This document shows, piece after piece, positions 25,970-34,773 of a stretch of 46,218 nt of DNA. Both the position numbers and the translations under genes were made by a program. The notes below the pieces were generated by a model. It did no database searches. It was not told where the DNA came from and saw only the letters and a program-made list of their open reading frames with translations. The first letter of the stretch is position 1. Each line of letters starts with the position of its first letter. This DNA is from Chloroflexota bacterium (GTDB lineage Bacteria; Chloroflexota; Chloroflexia; Chloroflexales; Chloroflexaceae). The stretch lies in the NCBI GenBank assembly GCA_013388805.1, contig JACAEO010000022.1, positions 1-46,218 on the forward strand, read 5' to 3'.

Positions 25970-26656
25970 TCAGGTGCGCAGGCGCAGGCCCAGGCGGGCG
26001 AGCAGCGCGCCGGCCAGGGGCGTGGCGCCGGCCGGGATGTGCCAGCCGGCCGCGGTGCGGGTAGCCAGGCGCCCGAGCAGCCGCCGATGCTCGGGGGGCA
26101 GGGGCAGATCGGGGAGCAGCCAGCCCTGGTCGGCGGCGGGGGTGGCGACGATGGATGCACCACCCTGGTCGGCAAGCCCGGCGTAGCCGAGGCGCAGCGC
26201 CGCGGCCTCGTCGAGCGGGGCGAGGCTGCCGCTGCTCACGCGGGAATAGCTGGCGGGGCCGCGGCCGCGGCGGCGGCGAATGATCCAGCCCTCGTGCAAC
26301 TGCACGGACCCGGGGGGCACGGTGGGGGCCGGCTGCCAGCCGGGCGGCTCGGCAGCGAAATAGCTGATCCGCTCACCAGGGGCGAGCGCACGCACCAATG
26401 GCGTACCGGCGGCCGGCGCGGCAGGCAGGGCGGGCAGGGCAGCAATCTGATCGGCCAGGGTCAACACCACAAAGCCACGCGCCCGCAGGCGCGCGATCAG
26501 CCCATCGCGGCGCCAGCTGGTCAGCTGGAAGCGATCGCCCTCACGCGTACCCTCGCCGCGCAGGATCGGTGCCGCAGCGGGGTTGTGGACCACAAAGTGG
26601 TCAGGGCGCACCTCCTCGAGATCGGCGGGGGCGCCAGGGCGTCGTCTGGAGGGCAT
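25970..26656 (-). CDS. Conserved-looking hypothetical protein after ruvC
   Basis: I do not recognise this 228-residue protein. It begins MPSRRRPGAPADLEEVRPDH and includes LTSWRRDGLIARLRARGFVV and YFAAEPPGWQPAP, with proline-rich linkers and no signal peptide or membrane helix. It is the third gene of a minus-strand run yebC-ruvC-this gene, 38 bases after ruvC, so it is probably co-transcribed. The frame is open over the whole length and codon use resembles its neighbours, which supports a real gene. The exact start is uncertain. Confidence 0.6.
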   Translation of the reverse strand: MPSRRRPGAPADLEEVRPDHFVVHNPAAAPILRGEGTREGDRFQLTSWRRDGLIARLRARGFVVLTLADQIAALPALPAAPAAGTPLVRALAPGERISYFAAEPPGWQPAPTVPPGSVQLHEGWIIRRRRGRGPASYSRVSSGSLAPLDEAAALRLGYAGLADQGGASIVATPAADQGWLLPDLPLPPEHRRLLGRLATRTAAGWHIPAGATPLAGALLARLGLRLRT

Positions 26657-26694
26657 GGCGTAAGCCGATTGACAGAAGCCGGGACCCGGCGGGC

Positions 26695-27192
26695 CTAACC
26701 TTCGGTTATGAGCCGCTGCAGGGTCGGGCTGGTATAGGCATGGCAGATGGCGACCGCGAGCGCATCGGCGGCATCGTCGGGCCGTGGGGGGGCAGCGAGA
26801 CCGAGCGTCAGGCGGACCATCTCCTGCATCTGCTTCTTATCGGCGCCGCCATAGCCGGCCACTGCCTGCTTAACCGCCACGGGCTTATACTCAGCAACCG
26901 GCAGGCCGGCCTGGGCAAGGGCCAGCAGGGCCACGCCGCGCGCCTGGCCCACGGAGAGCGCCGTATTGACATTCTTGCCGAAGAAGAGCTCCTCGATGGC
27001 GGCGGAGTCGGGGCGATAGCGAGCGATCAGCTCGCGCAGGCCGTCATAGAGCAGGCGCAGCCGCTCCGGCTGCGCCATACCGGCAGGGGTCGTCAGCGTG
27101 CCAACGGCGACAAGCGCGAGCTGGCCGGCGGCCGCCTCGACGACGCCCCAGCCCAGGATCGCCGTGCCGGGGTCAATGCCGAGCGTACGCAT
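26695..27192 (-). CDS. ruvC: RuvC, Holliday junction resolvase
   Basis: RuvC cuts Holliday junctions together with RuvAB during recombination repair. The protein has 165 residues, the normal length. The first acidic residue is Asp7 in LGIDPGTAILGWG, the second Glu67 in IEELFFGKN, and the C-terminal acids are in RPDDAADALAVAICHAY. VGQARGVALLALA and YKPVAVKQAVAGYGGADK are family-typical. It lies 24 bases after yebC. ruvA and ruvB are not in the window. Confidence 0.96.
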   Translation of the reverse strand: MRTLGIDPGTAILGWGVVEAAAGQLALVAVGTLTTPAGMAQPERLRLLYDGLRELIARYRPDSAAIEELFFGKNVNTALSVGQARGVALLALAQAGLPVAEYKPVAVKQAVAGYGGADKKQMQEMVRLTLGLAAPPRPDDAADALAVAICHAYTSPTLQRLITEG

Positions 27193-27216
27193 TGCAGCAG
27201 CCTCGCGCTGTCAGAG

Positions 27217-27972
27217 CTACTCAAACTTCGCGGCCAGGGCATCCGTGATCTGCAGATTGGAGTAGACCTTCTGAACATCATCGAGGTCCTCCAGTTTCTC
27301 GATCAGGCGCATCGCGGCAAGGGCCTCTTTCTCATCGGGCTCGATCGGAGTCTTGGGGCGCATCGTCTTCTCAGCGCCGGTGACGGGGAGGCCCTGGTCG
27401 AGCAGCGCCTGGCGCACGGCGTTGAGCTGGGTCCACTCGCAGTAGATCTCCAGGTCGTTGCCATCGACCTCGACATCCTCGGCGCCGGCATCGATTGCGG
27501 CCAGCTGCACCTCATCGGGATCGAGCCTGGTGCCGCTCAGGTCGACGCTGATCAGGCCCTTCAGTTCAAACATCCAGCTAACCGAGCCGGGCTCGCCGGG
27601 GCTCCCGCCGGCCTTATTGAGCGCGGCGCGCACATCGGAATTGGTGCGATTGCGGTTATCGGTGGCGGTCTCGATCAGCAGTGCAATACCGCCGGGGGCG
27701 TAGCCCTCGTAGTAGACCTCTTCGAGGGCCGCCTCATTACTCCGGCCCAGCCCGCGCTCGATCGCGCGCTGGATGCTATCGCTGGGCATATTATTGGCCT
27801 TCGCCTTGTCGATCGCGAGGCGCAGGCGGAAGTTCATATCCGGGTCGCCGCCGCCACCCTCCTTCACCGCGAGGGTGATATCGCGGGCCAGTTTGGTGAA
27901 CAACTGGCCGCGGCGCTGGTCGGCAACACCCTTGGAGCGCCTGATCGTATGCCACTTCGAATGGCCGGACAT
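27217..27972 (-). CDS. yebC: YebC/PmpR family regulator
   Basis: The YebC/TACO1 family includes DNA-binding regulators and translation factors that help with difficult peptide sequences. The 251-residue protein opens [20 protein letters not shown], has [19 protein letters not shown], then [20 protein letters not shown], all diagnostic. ATG 27972 follows AGGAGGCA. The yebC-ruvC order is common in bacteria. A TGCTATAAT box lies 41 bases upstream. Confidence 0.95.
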   Translation of the reverse strand: MSGHSKWHTIRRSKGVADQRRGQLFTKLARDITLAVKEGGGGDPDMNFRLRLAIDKAKANNMPSDSIQRAIERGLGRSNEAALEEVYYEGYAPGGIALLIETATDNRNRTNSDVRAALNKAGGSPGEPGSVSWMFELKGLISVDLSGTRLDPDEVQLAAIDAGAEDVEVDGNDLEIYCEWTQLNAVRQALLDQGLPVTGAEKTMRPKTPIEPDEKEALAAMRLIEKLEDLDDVQKVYSNLQITDALAAKFE

Positions 27973-28012
27973 AGCTCACTGCCTCCTGAAGACCGAATGC
28001 AATTCTTGGGGC

Positions 28013-28021
28013 ATTATAGCA
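28013..28021 (-). promoter_or_regulatory. Extended -10 box for yebC-ruvC
   Basis: On the minus strand this reads TGCTATAAT, a full extended -10. No -35 match is apparent at 17 bases. The expected leader is about 35 bases. Confidence 0.6.
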
Positions 28022-28052
28022 CAGGGGCCATGCGGCCCGGGGCGTGACGATA

Positions 28053-28129
28053 TGCGATAATGGTGCGCAAAGCCTCGGGCGCGGCGCGTTTACATTAGTA
28101 CCCGCTGGACCGGGGCCGCCTCCCGGTCC
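28053..28129 (+). promoter_or_regulatory. Extended -10 box and leader hairpin for MBL gene
   Basis: TGCGATAAT at 28053-28061 is an extended -10-like element, divergent from the yebC promoter. An 8-bp perfect stem (28107-28114 with 28122-28129) then lies in the leader, 37 bases before ATG 28167. It could attenuate transcription or be incidental. Confidence 0.35.
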
Positions 28130-28166
28130 GGCAAGCGACCCAGGTGCCCGTGAAAGGAAGTCCCTG

Positions 28167-30353
28167 ATGCGTAGCGCGACCCCGCCGCCAGGCGCCTCAG
28201 AGCGGCTCCGCCCGTTGCCCAACTCGGTCACGGTCGTCACGACCCAGGCAGGCGACGTGCTGGTGAACTGCCCGCCCGAGACGCTCAAATTCCTGATCGC
28301 AAGCGCCATCACCCCACCCGCGACGATCCTGCTGCCGCCCGATGTGCCGCCCGGGAGCGAACTGGGCTCCAGTGGTTTCGTTCGGCGGGGCATCAACTAC
28401 GCGAGTGTCGAATTCCTGATCTACTTCAACTACTTCGTCGCTGGCCGCCAGGTGCGACTGATCACAGTCACGACTGCCCAGGCCCGGCGCCTGCAGACCA
28501 TCCTTGAAGAGACGATCAACGGCCCGAGCGATCTGGCAAGCTACGGCGCGTTCGGCTGGCTTCAGCAGGAATGTGCGGCCGTAGCGCTCTACCCGCCGCT
28601 GGGGCGCGCGCCGAAGCTCGACGACATGGCGCGCATCGTAAGCCTGGAGGCTGGTGGTGGCGTCCTGGGGCCGACCACGATCAGGCTCGAGGGCGAGAGC
28701 TTCGTCTTCCACGAGGCGGGCGCCGAGGTCGCCCGGGTGAGCACCCGGATCAGCGAGCTCGCGATGCCGCTCGTCCTGGCGCCCCCGCGACCGCTGCAGC
28801 GCCAGGAGGTGACCCTGCAGTTCATCGGCGGCAGCAATGGTTTCGACCCGGAGGGCATCACCACCTGCTTTCTGGCCTACCTGGGCCCCACCGTCGAGAC
28901 GCAGGCCACCCTCTTCGACGCGGCCGCCTATGTCTACGTGCGCCTGAGCAACCTGGGCCTGTCGACCAGCCACATCGCCGAGGTTGTGCTCTCCCACCTC
29001 CACGAAGATCACCTGGCGGGGTTGCCCGAACTCATCCTGATGGGCAGCCACCGGGTGCGCCTGGTCACCTCCGACCTGATCTACCAGAGCCTGCTGCGTG
29101 TGCTGAGTGCCATGCTCGATCTGCCGCGCCAGGACGTGGCAGCGCTCTTCGACCACGTGCCGCTCAACCCCGGGACGCCGCTGGAGCTCGACGGGCGGCG
29201 TTTCGAGGCGATCTACGCCATCCACTCCATCCCGACGCTCGCGGTGCGGGTGAACGACGTCTGCTATTCGGGCGATATGCGCTACGACGAGGAGTGGTTC
29301 GACGAGTTGGTGATGGGCGGGGTGCTCTCGGAGGAGCGCCGGCAGGAACTGGTGCGCTTTGCCGAGGGCGTGAGTGTGCTGGTGCAGGACGTGGGTGGTG
29401 GAACGATCCACAGCACGATCACCCCCCGTTTGCTCGAGGCGCTGACGGCGAAGAGCCAGCGCCTGGTGCTGGCGCACACCAGCACACACCGCTTACCCGA
29501 GGGCAGTGCCGAGCTCGCGTCACGGATCGAGTTCGCGGCCAGCGGCTCGGTCGTCGGGCTTGGCGCACCGCTCCCCGACGACGCGCAGATCGAACTGATC
29601 GAGACAATCAGCGCGTGCCCGCTCTTCGCGCGGCTGCCCGCGGTTGCGCGGCTCGCCCTGGCAGAGCAGGTCGAGCTGGTGCCCATCGCTGATCAGGCGG
29701 TAATCCTGCACGAAGGCGAGCCCTCGGATGGCTGCGCCTACATCGTACACTCTGGCCTGGTGGAGATCAGCATTGGCGGGATGCAGGTACGGATCCTGGG
29801 GCGGGGCAGCAGTATCGGCGAGCGGGGAGCGATCCTGGGCGACACGCGTTCGAGCACGACCCTGGCCCGGGGCGCCGTGACGCTACTGCGGCTACGCCCC
29901 GAGGTCTTCGGGCCAGCCGCAGAGCAACTGGGGCTGCGCGCGGCCTTCGCGCGGGCCGAATGGCTGGCCGAGGTACCGGTGCTGCGCGAGTTGCCCTGGG
30001 CCAACCTGCTCGACCTGGCGCTCGACTTCCAGCCGCGGCAACTGGCACCCGATGAGCAACTCTTCGTCTGCGGCGAGCCCGGCTACGAGGGCTACCTGCT
30101 TGTGCAGGGCGCACTACGTTTCATCGATGAAGACGGGGCCACGATCGGGGAGATCCACGAGGCGGGCGAGCTCTTCGGCTGCCGCGCCGCGCTCTACCGC
30201 ACGCCACACACCACCACCGCTCTGGCCAGCGCGCCGACCACGGTCTGGACCCTGCCGACCCCGGCCCTGGAGCGGCTCAACCTGCTCTACCCGCACCTCT
30301 TGATGCACCTGCGGGTTGTGGAGGCGGGCCACAAGCCGCAGCGCCGACCGTGA
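28167..30353 (+). CDS. Metallo-beta-lactamase-fold protein with two cNMP-binding-like domains
   Basis: This 728-residue protein has a novel-looking order. Residues about 1-215 are an uncharacterised start, 220-455 are an MBL-fold hydrolase, and 460-728 are two domains resembling cyclic-nucleotide-binding modules. The MBL metal motif is VVLSHLHEDHLAG (HxHxDH, near 276-282), followed by YSGDMRYDEEW and VLAHTSTHR. CNB-like 1 (about 475-590) includes LHEGEPSDGCAYIVHSGLV and GSSIGERGAILGDTRS. CNB-like 2 (about 595-715) includes CGEPGYEGYLLVQGALRF and GELFGCRAALYR. ATG 28167 follows GGAAG. The protein may be a signal-gated phosphodiesterase or hydrolase; that is inference. Confidence 0.8.
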   Translation: MRSATPPPGASERLRPLPNSVTVVTTQAGDVLVNCPPETLKFLIASAITPPATILLPPDVPPGSELGSSGFVRRGINYASVEFLIYFNYFVAGRQVRLITVTTAQARRLQTILEETINGPSDLASYGAFGWLQQECAAVALYPPLGRAPKLDDMARIVSLEAGGGVLGPTTIRLEGESFVFHEAGAEVARVSTRISELAMPLVLAPPRPLQRQEVTLQFIGGSNGFDPEGITTCFLAYLGPTVETQATLFDAAAYVYVRLSNLGLSTSHIAEVVLSHLHEDHLAGLPELILMGSHRVRLVTSDLIYQSLLRVLSAMLDLPRQDVAALFDHVPLNPGTPLELDGRRFEAIYAIHSIPTLAVRVNDVCYSGDMRYDEEWFDELVMGGVLSEERRQELVRFAEGVSVLVQDVGGGTIHSTITPRLLEALTAKSQRLVLAHTSTHRLPEGSAELASRIEFAASGSVVGLGAPLPDDAQIELIETISACPLFARLPAVARLALAEQVELVPIADQAVILHEGEPSDGCAYIVHSGLVEISIGGMQVRILGRGSSIGERGAILGDTRSSTTLARGAVTLLRLRPEVFGPAAEQLGLRAAFARAEWLAEVPVLRELPWANLLDLALDFQPRQLAPDEQLFVCGEPGYEGYLLVQGALRFIDEDGATIGEIHEAGELFGCRAALYRTPHTTTALASAPTTVWTLPTPALERLNLLYPHLLMHLRVVEAGHKPQRRP

Positions 30354-30402
30354 GGCATACTTCCATATGCTACAGCCCTATGGGGACGACCATACGTGGT
30401 TC

Positions 30403-30491
30403 ATCCGGCACGTTCCATGTCACCCTGAGCCCTTCGGCTACGTCTCGGAAGACGCTTCGCTACGCTCAGCATGACAAACGATGTGCCGGAT
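30403..30491. repeat. 89-bp palindromic repeat element
   Basis: ATCCGGCAC at 30403-30411 and GTGCCGGAT at 30483-30491 are exact inverted ends. Just inside, CCTGAGC and GCTCAGC-containing arms continue the complementarity. The inner sequence resembles the TGTCA-CTGAGC...GCTCAGCATGACA type of dispersed repeat common in Chloroflexota genomes, which is a recollection rather than a search. Confidence 0.65.
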
Positions 30492-30518
30492 GTGCCAGTG
30501 AGCCCCGGCTCCTCCGCG

Positions 30519-30527
30519 TGCTACAAT
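30519..30527 (+). promoter_or_regulatory. Extended -10 box for zinc-ribbon gene
   Basis: TGCTACAAT, without an evident -35, lies about 95 bases before the ATG at 30621. Confidence 0.5.
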
Positions 30528-30620
30528 TATGGTAGCTGCATCCCCGGCGGATGCCGGTACGTCTAATCTGCGGACCGGCGCGGATGCGCGGGAGCTCAGA
30601 ACGTCCAAGGAGGCGTCGCA

Positions 30621-31070
30621 ATGGGCTTGATCGATCAGATCAGCAGAACGATCTCGCAGAGTGTAGATCGGGCGAAATTTGAGGCCGAGAAGTTTCAGCG
30701 GACGACCCGCCTGCAGGGTGAGGTGAACGACGCGCGCCGCCAGATCGACGCGAAGCTGAGCGAATTGGGCCAGCGGGCCTACGAGCTGCAGCGAGCCGGC
30801 CAGATCCACTCGGCGACGATCGCCGAACTGGCCAGTGCGGTGGATCAGCTGCGCGCGACCCTGGTGATGAAGGAGGAGGAGCTGAAGCAGGCCCAGGCGG
30901 AGGTCTACGTCGAGCCGCCGGCGCCCCCGCCAGCGCCAGCGGCCCAGTCGGTGCCGATCGACTATCCGCCGCCACAGTCCGCCCCCGCGCTCAAGCAGTG
31001 CAGCGTCTGCGGCTTCCAGATGCCCGGCACGGCCATGTTCTGCCCCAACTGCGGTACGCGGGTGGCGTAG
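30621..31070 (+). CDS. Coiled-coil zinc-ribbon protein
   Basis: The 149-residue protein has a long N-terminal helix predicted to form a coiled coil (about 1-95: FEAEKFQRTTRLQGEVNDAR, AKLSELGQRAYELQR), a proline-rich linker, and a C-terminal zinc ribbon with CSVCGFQMPG and CPNCGTRVA. AAGGAGG precedes the ATG. Such proteins are common and often of unknown role; this one has no enzymatic features. A 13-bp hairpin follows. Confidence 0.75.
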   Translation: MGLIDQISRTISQSVDRAKFEAEKFQRTTRLQGEVNDARRQIDAKLSELGQRAYELQRAGQIHSATIAELASAVDQLRATLVMKEEELKQAQAEVYVEPPAPPPAPAAQSVPIDYPPPQSAPALKQCSVCGFQMPGTAMFCPNCGTRVA

Positions 31071-31077
31071 CGAGGTA

Positions 31078-31112
31078 GGGCCGAAGCATCTGCGCAGGTG
31101 ATGCTTCGGCCC
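31078..31112 (+). terminator. Hairpin between zinc-ribbon gene and uxaC
   Basis: A perfect 13-bp stem (31078-31090 with 31100-31112, nine-base loop) lies eight bases after the stop. There is no T-run, so termination may be factor-dependent, or the hairpin may stabilise the message end. Confidence 0.5.
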
Positions 31113-31141
31113 ACCGAGCGGTCAGCAACCGGGGATGCGCT

Positions 31142-32599
31142 GTGGCACCTCTGCCCTGGACGCTCTCGCCCGATCGCTGCTTCGACAGCGAGCCCAGCCG
31201 CCGGGCGGTGGCGCGCGAGCTGTATGGCCAGGTACGCGATCTGCCGCTGTTCTGTCCGCATGGCCACGTTTCACCCCACCTGCTGGCTGATCCGGCTGCG
31301 CGGCTGGGCTCGCCGGCCGAGCTGTTCATCATGCCCGACCACTACGTTCTGCGTATGCTGGTCAGCCAGGGCCTGGCGCTTGAGCAACTCGGCCTGCCCA
31401 CCCGTCCCTCCGACCAGCACCCGCACGGCGCTGGCGTGCCGGTCGAGACCGATCACCGCCGGATCTGGCAACGCTTCGCCGACCACTTCCACTGCTTCCG
31501 CGGCACGCCGACCGGGCTCTGGCTGCAGGCTGAACTGGTCGAGCTGTTCGGCGTCACCGAGCGCCTGAGCGCCGAGAGTGCCGGGCGGATCTACGACCAC
31601 CTGGAGGCCCGGCTCGCCGACCCGACCTTCGCGCCGCGGGCCCTGTTCAAGCGCTTCCGGATCGAATTGCTCGCCACCACCGATGCAGCGACCGACACCC
31701 TCGCTGCGCACCGTGCGCTCCACGCCGAAGGGCTCACCACGGTTCGGCCGACCTTCCGCCCCGACGCGCTGCTGGCCCTCGACGCGCCCGACTGGCCGGA
31801 CCAGATCGCGCGGCTGAGCGCCGTCGCCGGTGTGGAGGTAGTGGACTACCACAGCTACATCGTCGCGCTCGAGCAGCGACGGGCAGCCTTCAAGGCGCTG
31901 GGCGCCCTGGCGACCGACCATGGGGTCGTGAGCCCCTACAGCGCGCGCCTGAGCGAGCGCGAGGCCGAGGCGATCTTCACCCGCGCGCTTCGCGGTCAAG
32001 CGCGTGCTGCTGACAGCGCCCGCTTCACGGCCCACATGCTGATCGAATATGCGCGCATGAGCTGTGAGGACGGGCTCGTGATGCAGCTCCACGCCGGCAG
32101 CCTGCGCAATCACCACCAGGCGCTCGCCGCGCGCTTCGGCCCCGACCGGGGCGCCGACATTCCGCTACGCACCGAGTGGACGCGCAACCTGCGCCCGCTG
32201 CTGAACGCCTATGGGGCCGACCCGCGCTTCCGGATCATCCTGTTTACCCTCGACGAGAGCAGCTACAGTCGCGAGTTGGCGCCGCTGGCGGGCTACTACC
32301 CGGCCGTGCTGATCGGGCCGCCCTGGTGGTTCCACGACAGCGTCAACGGCATGCGCCGCTACTTCGACCAGGTGATCGAGACGGCGGGGATCTACAACAC
32401 GGCTGGTTTCAATGACGACACCCGGGCCTTCGCCTCAATCCCGGCGCGCCACGACGTGTGGCGACGGGTCAGCTGCGACTGGCTGGCCGGGCAGGTTGTG
32501 CAGGGGCTGTTGGCCGAGGATGAGGCCGTCGACCTGGCCCACCAGCTCGCGATCGGCCTGGCGAAACGCGCCTATCGGGTGGAGGCGGGAGGGGCATAG
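31142..32599 (+). CDS. uxaC: Glucuronate isomerase
   Basis: UxaC interconverts D-glucuronate and D-fructuronate, or galacturonate and tagaturonate, in uronate breakdown. The 485-residue protein has the family start LPLFCPHGHVSPHLLADPA, with the metal-binding H-G-H, then IMPDHYVLRMLVSQG. Later family segments include LFKRFRIELLATTDAATD, VVDYHSYIVAL, CEDGLVMQLHAGSLRNHH and the end segment YNTAGFNDDTRAFASIPARHD. The start is GTG 31142. No other uronate genes are nearby, so the substrate supply and next steps must be encoded elsewhere. The upstream glycosidase-like genes may release suitable sugars, but they are not adjacent. Confidence 0.93.
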   Translation: MAPLPWTLSPDRCFDSEPSRRAVARELYGQVRDLPLFCPHGHVSPHLLADPAARLGSPAELFIMPDHYVLRMLVSQGLALEQLGLPTRPSDQHPHGAGVPVETDHRRIWQRFADHFHCFRGTPTGLWLQAELVELFGVTERLSAESAGRIYDHLEARLADPTFAPRALFKRFRIELLATTDAATDTLAAHRALHAEGLTTVRPTFRPDALLALDAPDWPDQIARLSAVAGVEVVDYHSYIVALEQRRAAFKALGALATDHGVVSPYSARLSEREAEAIFTRALRGQARAADSARFTAHMLIEYARMSCEDGLVMQLHAGSLRNHHQALAARFGPDRGADIPLRTEWTRNLRPLLNAYGADPRFRIILFTLDESSYSRELAPLAGYYPAVLIGPPWWFHDSVNGMRRYFDQVIETAGIYNTAGFNDDTRAFASIPARHDVWRRVSCDWLAGQVVQGLLAEDEAVDLAHQLAIGLAKRAYRVEAGGA

Positions 32600-33049
32600 G
32601 ACCATGACGGCTTGATCGCCGCAGGATGGCCGTGCCGCTTGCTACGTGCCCGTGCGTGGTGAAGCGACAACCCGCAGTGGTTGAGCCTGCCTCTAGTCGT
32701 GGAGGCGAGTGGGGAGTATAGTAAGAGCACGACAACCGCGATGAAGCTCGCGCATTGCTGCTGAAGGCGGCTGATGGCTTCTACGGTGCGATCCCCAGGG
32801 CTCGCAGGTAGAGGCCTTTTTGATTGCCGATCAGTGCTGGCGAGAGAGACACGCTCGATGGCCTTCGACTGCCATGCTTGCTACAAGGCCGCAGGCGAGG
32901 TGGTGCGGCTGCGCGTCATCGGCTCCCCGCGGGAGGCGGGTCCGGCCGATCGCACCATCATCCCCGGGACCGAGCAACTGGCGGGCGAGGCGCTGGGGAA
33001 AGGGCCACACCGCTGATATCAGTGACGAGTGACGAGTGAGGAGACGCCG
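32600..33049. other. Gap with no supported gene
   Basis: Three overlapping frames of about 70-80 codons occupy 32774-33039, but none looks like a protein family or has a convincing start. The gap ends with an AGTGACGAGTGACGAGTGAG run, a short tandem of GTGACGA, directly before the GAGGAG site of the next gene. I see no tRNA or clear promoter. Confidence 0.4.
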
Positions 33050-33907
33050 ATGGCACGCTTTAGCGCATGGCCGGCTCCTGCCCGCAGTCTTGCCGACATA
33101 CCCGAGCCGCTCGGCGCCGAGCTTGGCCAGCAACTCGCGGTAGGCGAGCGCCCGGAGCACCTGGTCTACGTTCCGGCGGATGCGACGGCGGCGCGGCGCG
33201 GGCCCTGGGCCCGCACACGTGGTGTGCAGGTGCTGGCGCTCACCGACCGGCGGATCCTGCTTGGGGTGCAGGCGGCGCCCGCGGACGAGCCACGCTGGCT
33301 GGCCTGTGCCTATGACGAGATCGTCGCCTGGGAGCTCTCGCAGAATCTGCTCTATGGCCACCTCGACCTGTACGGCCCACCGGCGAGCCAGCCCAGCCAT
33401 GCCTGGATGGAGTTCAACACGGTCGGGCTTAGACTGATCGAGGCGGCCCTGGCGCCGCTGGAGCGAGCGACGCTCGGCCTGGAGCGCAGCGTGAGCCCTG
33501 CGGTCCTGCCGGCAGCGGTGCAGGAGGCGCTCCCATACCACTTCGCCAGCTACCTGCGCCACGCGCTACTGCCCGGCGAGATCGTCCAGGAGTGGTTGCT
33601 GCAAGCGGCGATCCTCGAGTCGGTCCTGCGTTTCTGGAAGCGCATGGTTGCGCCGCCCACCCTGATCGTCAGTACGCCTGTGCGGCTGCTGGTGCTGCGC
33701 GAGGAGCCGGTGACGCGCAAGGCTCGCTACGGGCACCGCAGCCTCACCCTGCCGCGGAGCCAGGCTGGCGCCCTGACATTGCGCGACGAGGCACCGTGGC
33801 TGCTGATGGCATACGGGCCAGCCCCGTCCACGCTGCAGATGCGGCTCGACCCTGGTCACCGGCCCGTCGCCGCGCGAATGCTTGCCGCACTCGCTGGTAT
33901 GAGCTAG
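33050..33907 (+). CDS. PH-like domain hypothetical protein
   Basis: This is a 285-residue soluble protein without signal or membrane segments. Two segments resemble the edge strands of bacterial pleckstrin-homology-like domains: VLALTDRRILLGVQ (about 65-78) and LIVSTPVRLLVLREEP (about 205-220). Each is preceded by an acidic, trafficking-like phrase such as LLPGEIVQEWLL. This suggests two PH-like halves joined by a helical middle. I recognise no named family. ATG 33050 follows GAGGAG. It converges on modB. Confidence 0.6.
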   Translation: MARFSAWPAPARSLADIPEPLGAELGQQLAVGERPEHLVYVPADATAARRGPWARTRGVQVLALTDRRILLGVQAAPADEPRWLACAYDEIVAWELSQNLLYGHLDLYGPPASQPSHAWMEFNTVGLRLIEAALAPLERATLGLERSVSPAVLPAAVQEALPYHFASYLRHALLPGEIVQEWLLQAAILESVLRFWKRMVAPPTLIVSTPVRLLVLREEPVTRKARYGHRSLTLPRSQAGALTLRDEAPWLLMAYGPAPSTLQMRLDPGHRPVAARMLAALAGMS

Positions 33908-33936
33908 TACAGCGTGGCAGGAGTCGTTCACCCGCC

Positions 33937-34770
33937 TTATACAGCCCCGACCCGTTGCCGAAGCCAGCCCTTCACGATCAGCAGGACGAGGAAGGCCACG
34001 CCGAGGAGCACCAGCGCGAGCACGATCGCCAGCTGGAGGTCCCGCTCAAAGCCCAGGTAGATGGCCAGCGGCATGGTCTGGGTGCGCCCGGCCAGGTTCC
34101 CCGCGAAGATAATCGTCGCGCCGAACTCCCCCAGAGCGCGTGCCCAGGTCATCACCAGGCCGCTCGACAGCACTGGCCAGCTCAGCGGGATCGTGATGGC
34201 AACGAAGACTTGCAGCGGGCTGGCGCCATCGAGGGCAGCGGACTGCTCCAACTCGCGCTCGACGCCAAGCAAGGCGGCCGTCGCTGCCTTCACAAAGTAG
34301 GGAGCGGCAACGAAGGTCTGCGCCATAATCACCGCCACCTGCGTGAAGGCGAGCGTAATACCGAATTCAGCCAGGGGCGCGCCGATCAGGCCACGCCGCC
34401 CGAAGGCGAGCAGGAGCGCAATCCCGGCCACTGCAGGCGGCAGGATCATCGGCAGATCGATCAGCGTATCGACGATCATCTTGCCACGAAACTGCCGCCG
34501 GGCGAGCAGATAGGCGAGCGGCAGCCCGAAGCACAGCGCAAGCAGCGTCGCGATCAACGAGGTGACCAGGCTCAGGCTGATCGCCCGTATGACGACGTTG
34601 CTGGTCAGATTGGCGAGGAACAGGCTAAAATCCACGCGCGCGACCAGGGCAAGGACAGGCGCGGCGATCAGCAGCAAGAGGGGCGCTGCAAGCAGCCAGA
34701 GAGACAGGGTATAGTGGACCGTACGACGGCGCGGCAGTGGGCGGGCAACCTGTGGCAGCGAGGACTCCAC
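33937..34770 (-). CDS. modB: ModB, molybdate ABC transporter permease
   Basis: ModB is the channel of the molybdate importer. The 277-residue protein has about six helices and the permease motif ALGEFGATIIFAGN, plus the EAA-type loop ELEQSAALDGASPLQVFVAITIPL. MILPPAVAGIALLLAFGRRG is typical of ModB rather than of sulfate CysT/W, and the neighbour ModA supports this. Only three bases separate it from modA. No modC ATPase is visible. Confidence 0.9.
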   Translation of the reverse strand: MESSLPQVARPLPRRRTVHYTLSLWLLAAPLLLLIAAPVLALVARVDFSLFLANLTSNVVIRAISLSLVTSLIATLLALCFGLPLAYLLARRQFRGKMIVDTLIDLPMILPPAVAGIALLLAFGRRGLIGAPLAEFGITLAFTQVAVIMAQTFVAAPYFVKAATAALLGVERELEQSAALDGASPLQVFVAITIPLSWPVLSSGLVMTWARALGEFGATIIFAGNLAGRTQTMPLAIYLGFERDLQLAIVLALVLLGVAFLVLLIVKGWLRQRVGAV

Positions 34771-34773
34771 GGC

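Noticed and set aside
26398-28047. Long plus-strand frame over ruvC and yebC
   Set aside because: Antisense to two certain genes; no family resemblance.
32774-33039. Small overlapping frames between uxaC and the PH-like gene
   Set aside because: Three frames overlap in the same 260 bases, with no ribosome binding site and no recognisable sequence.
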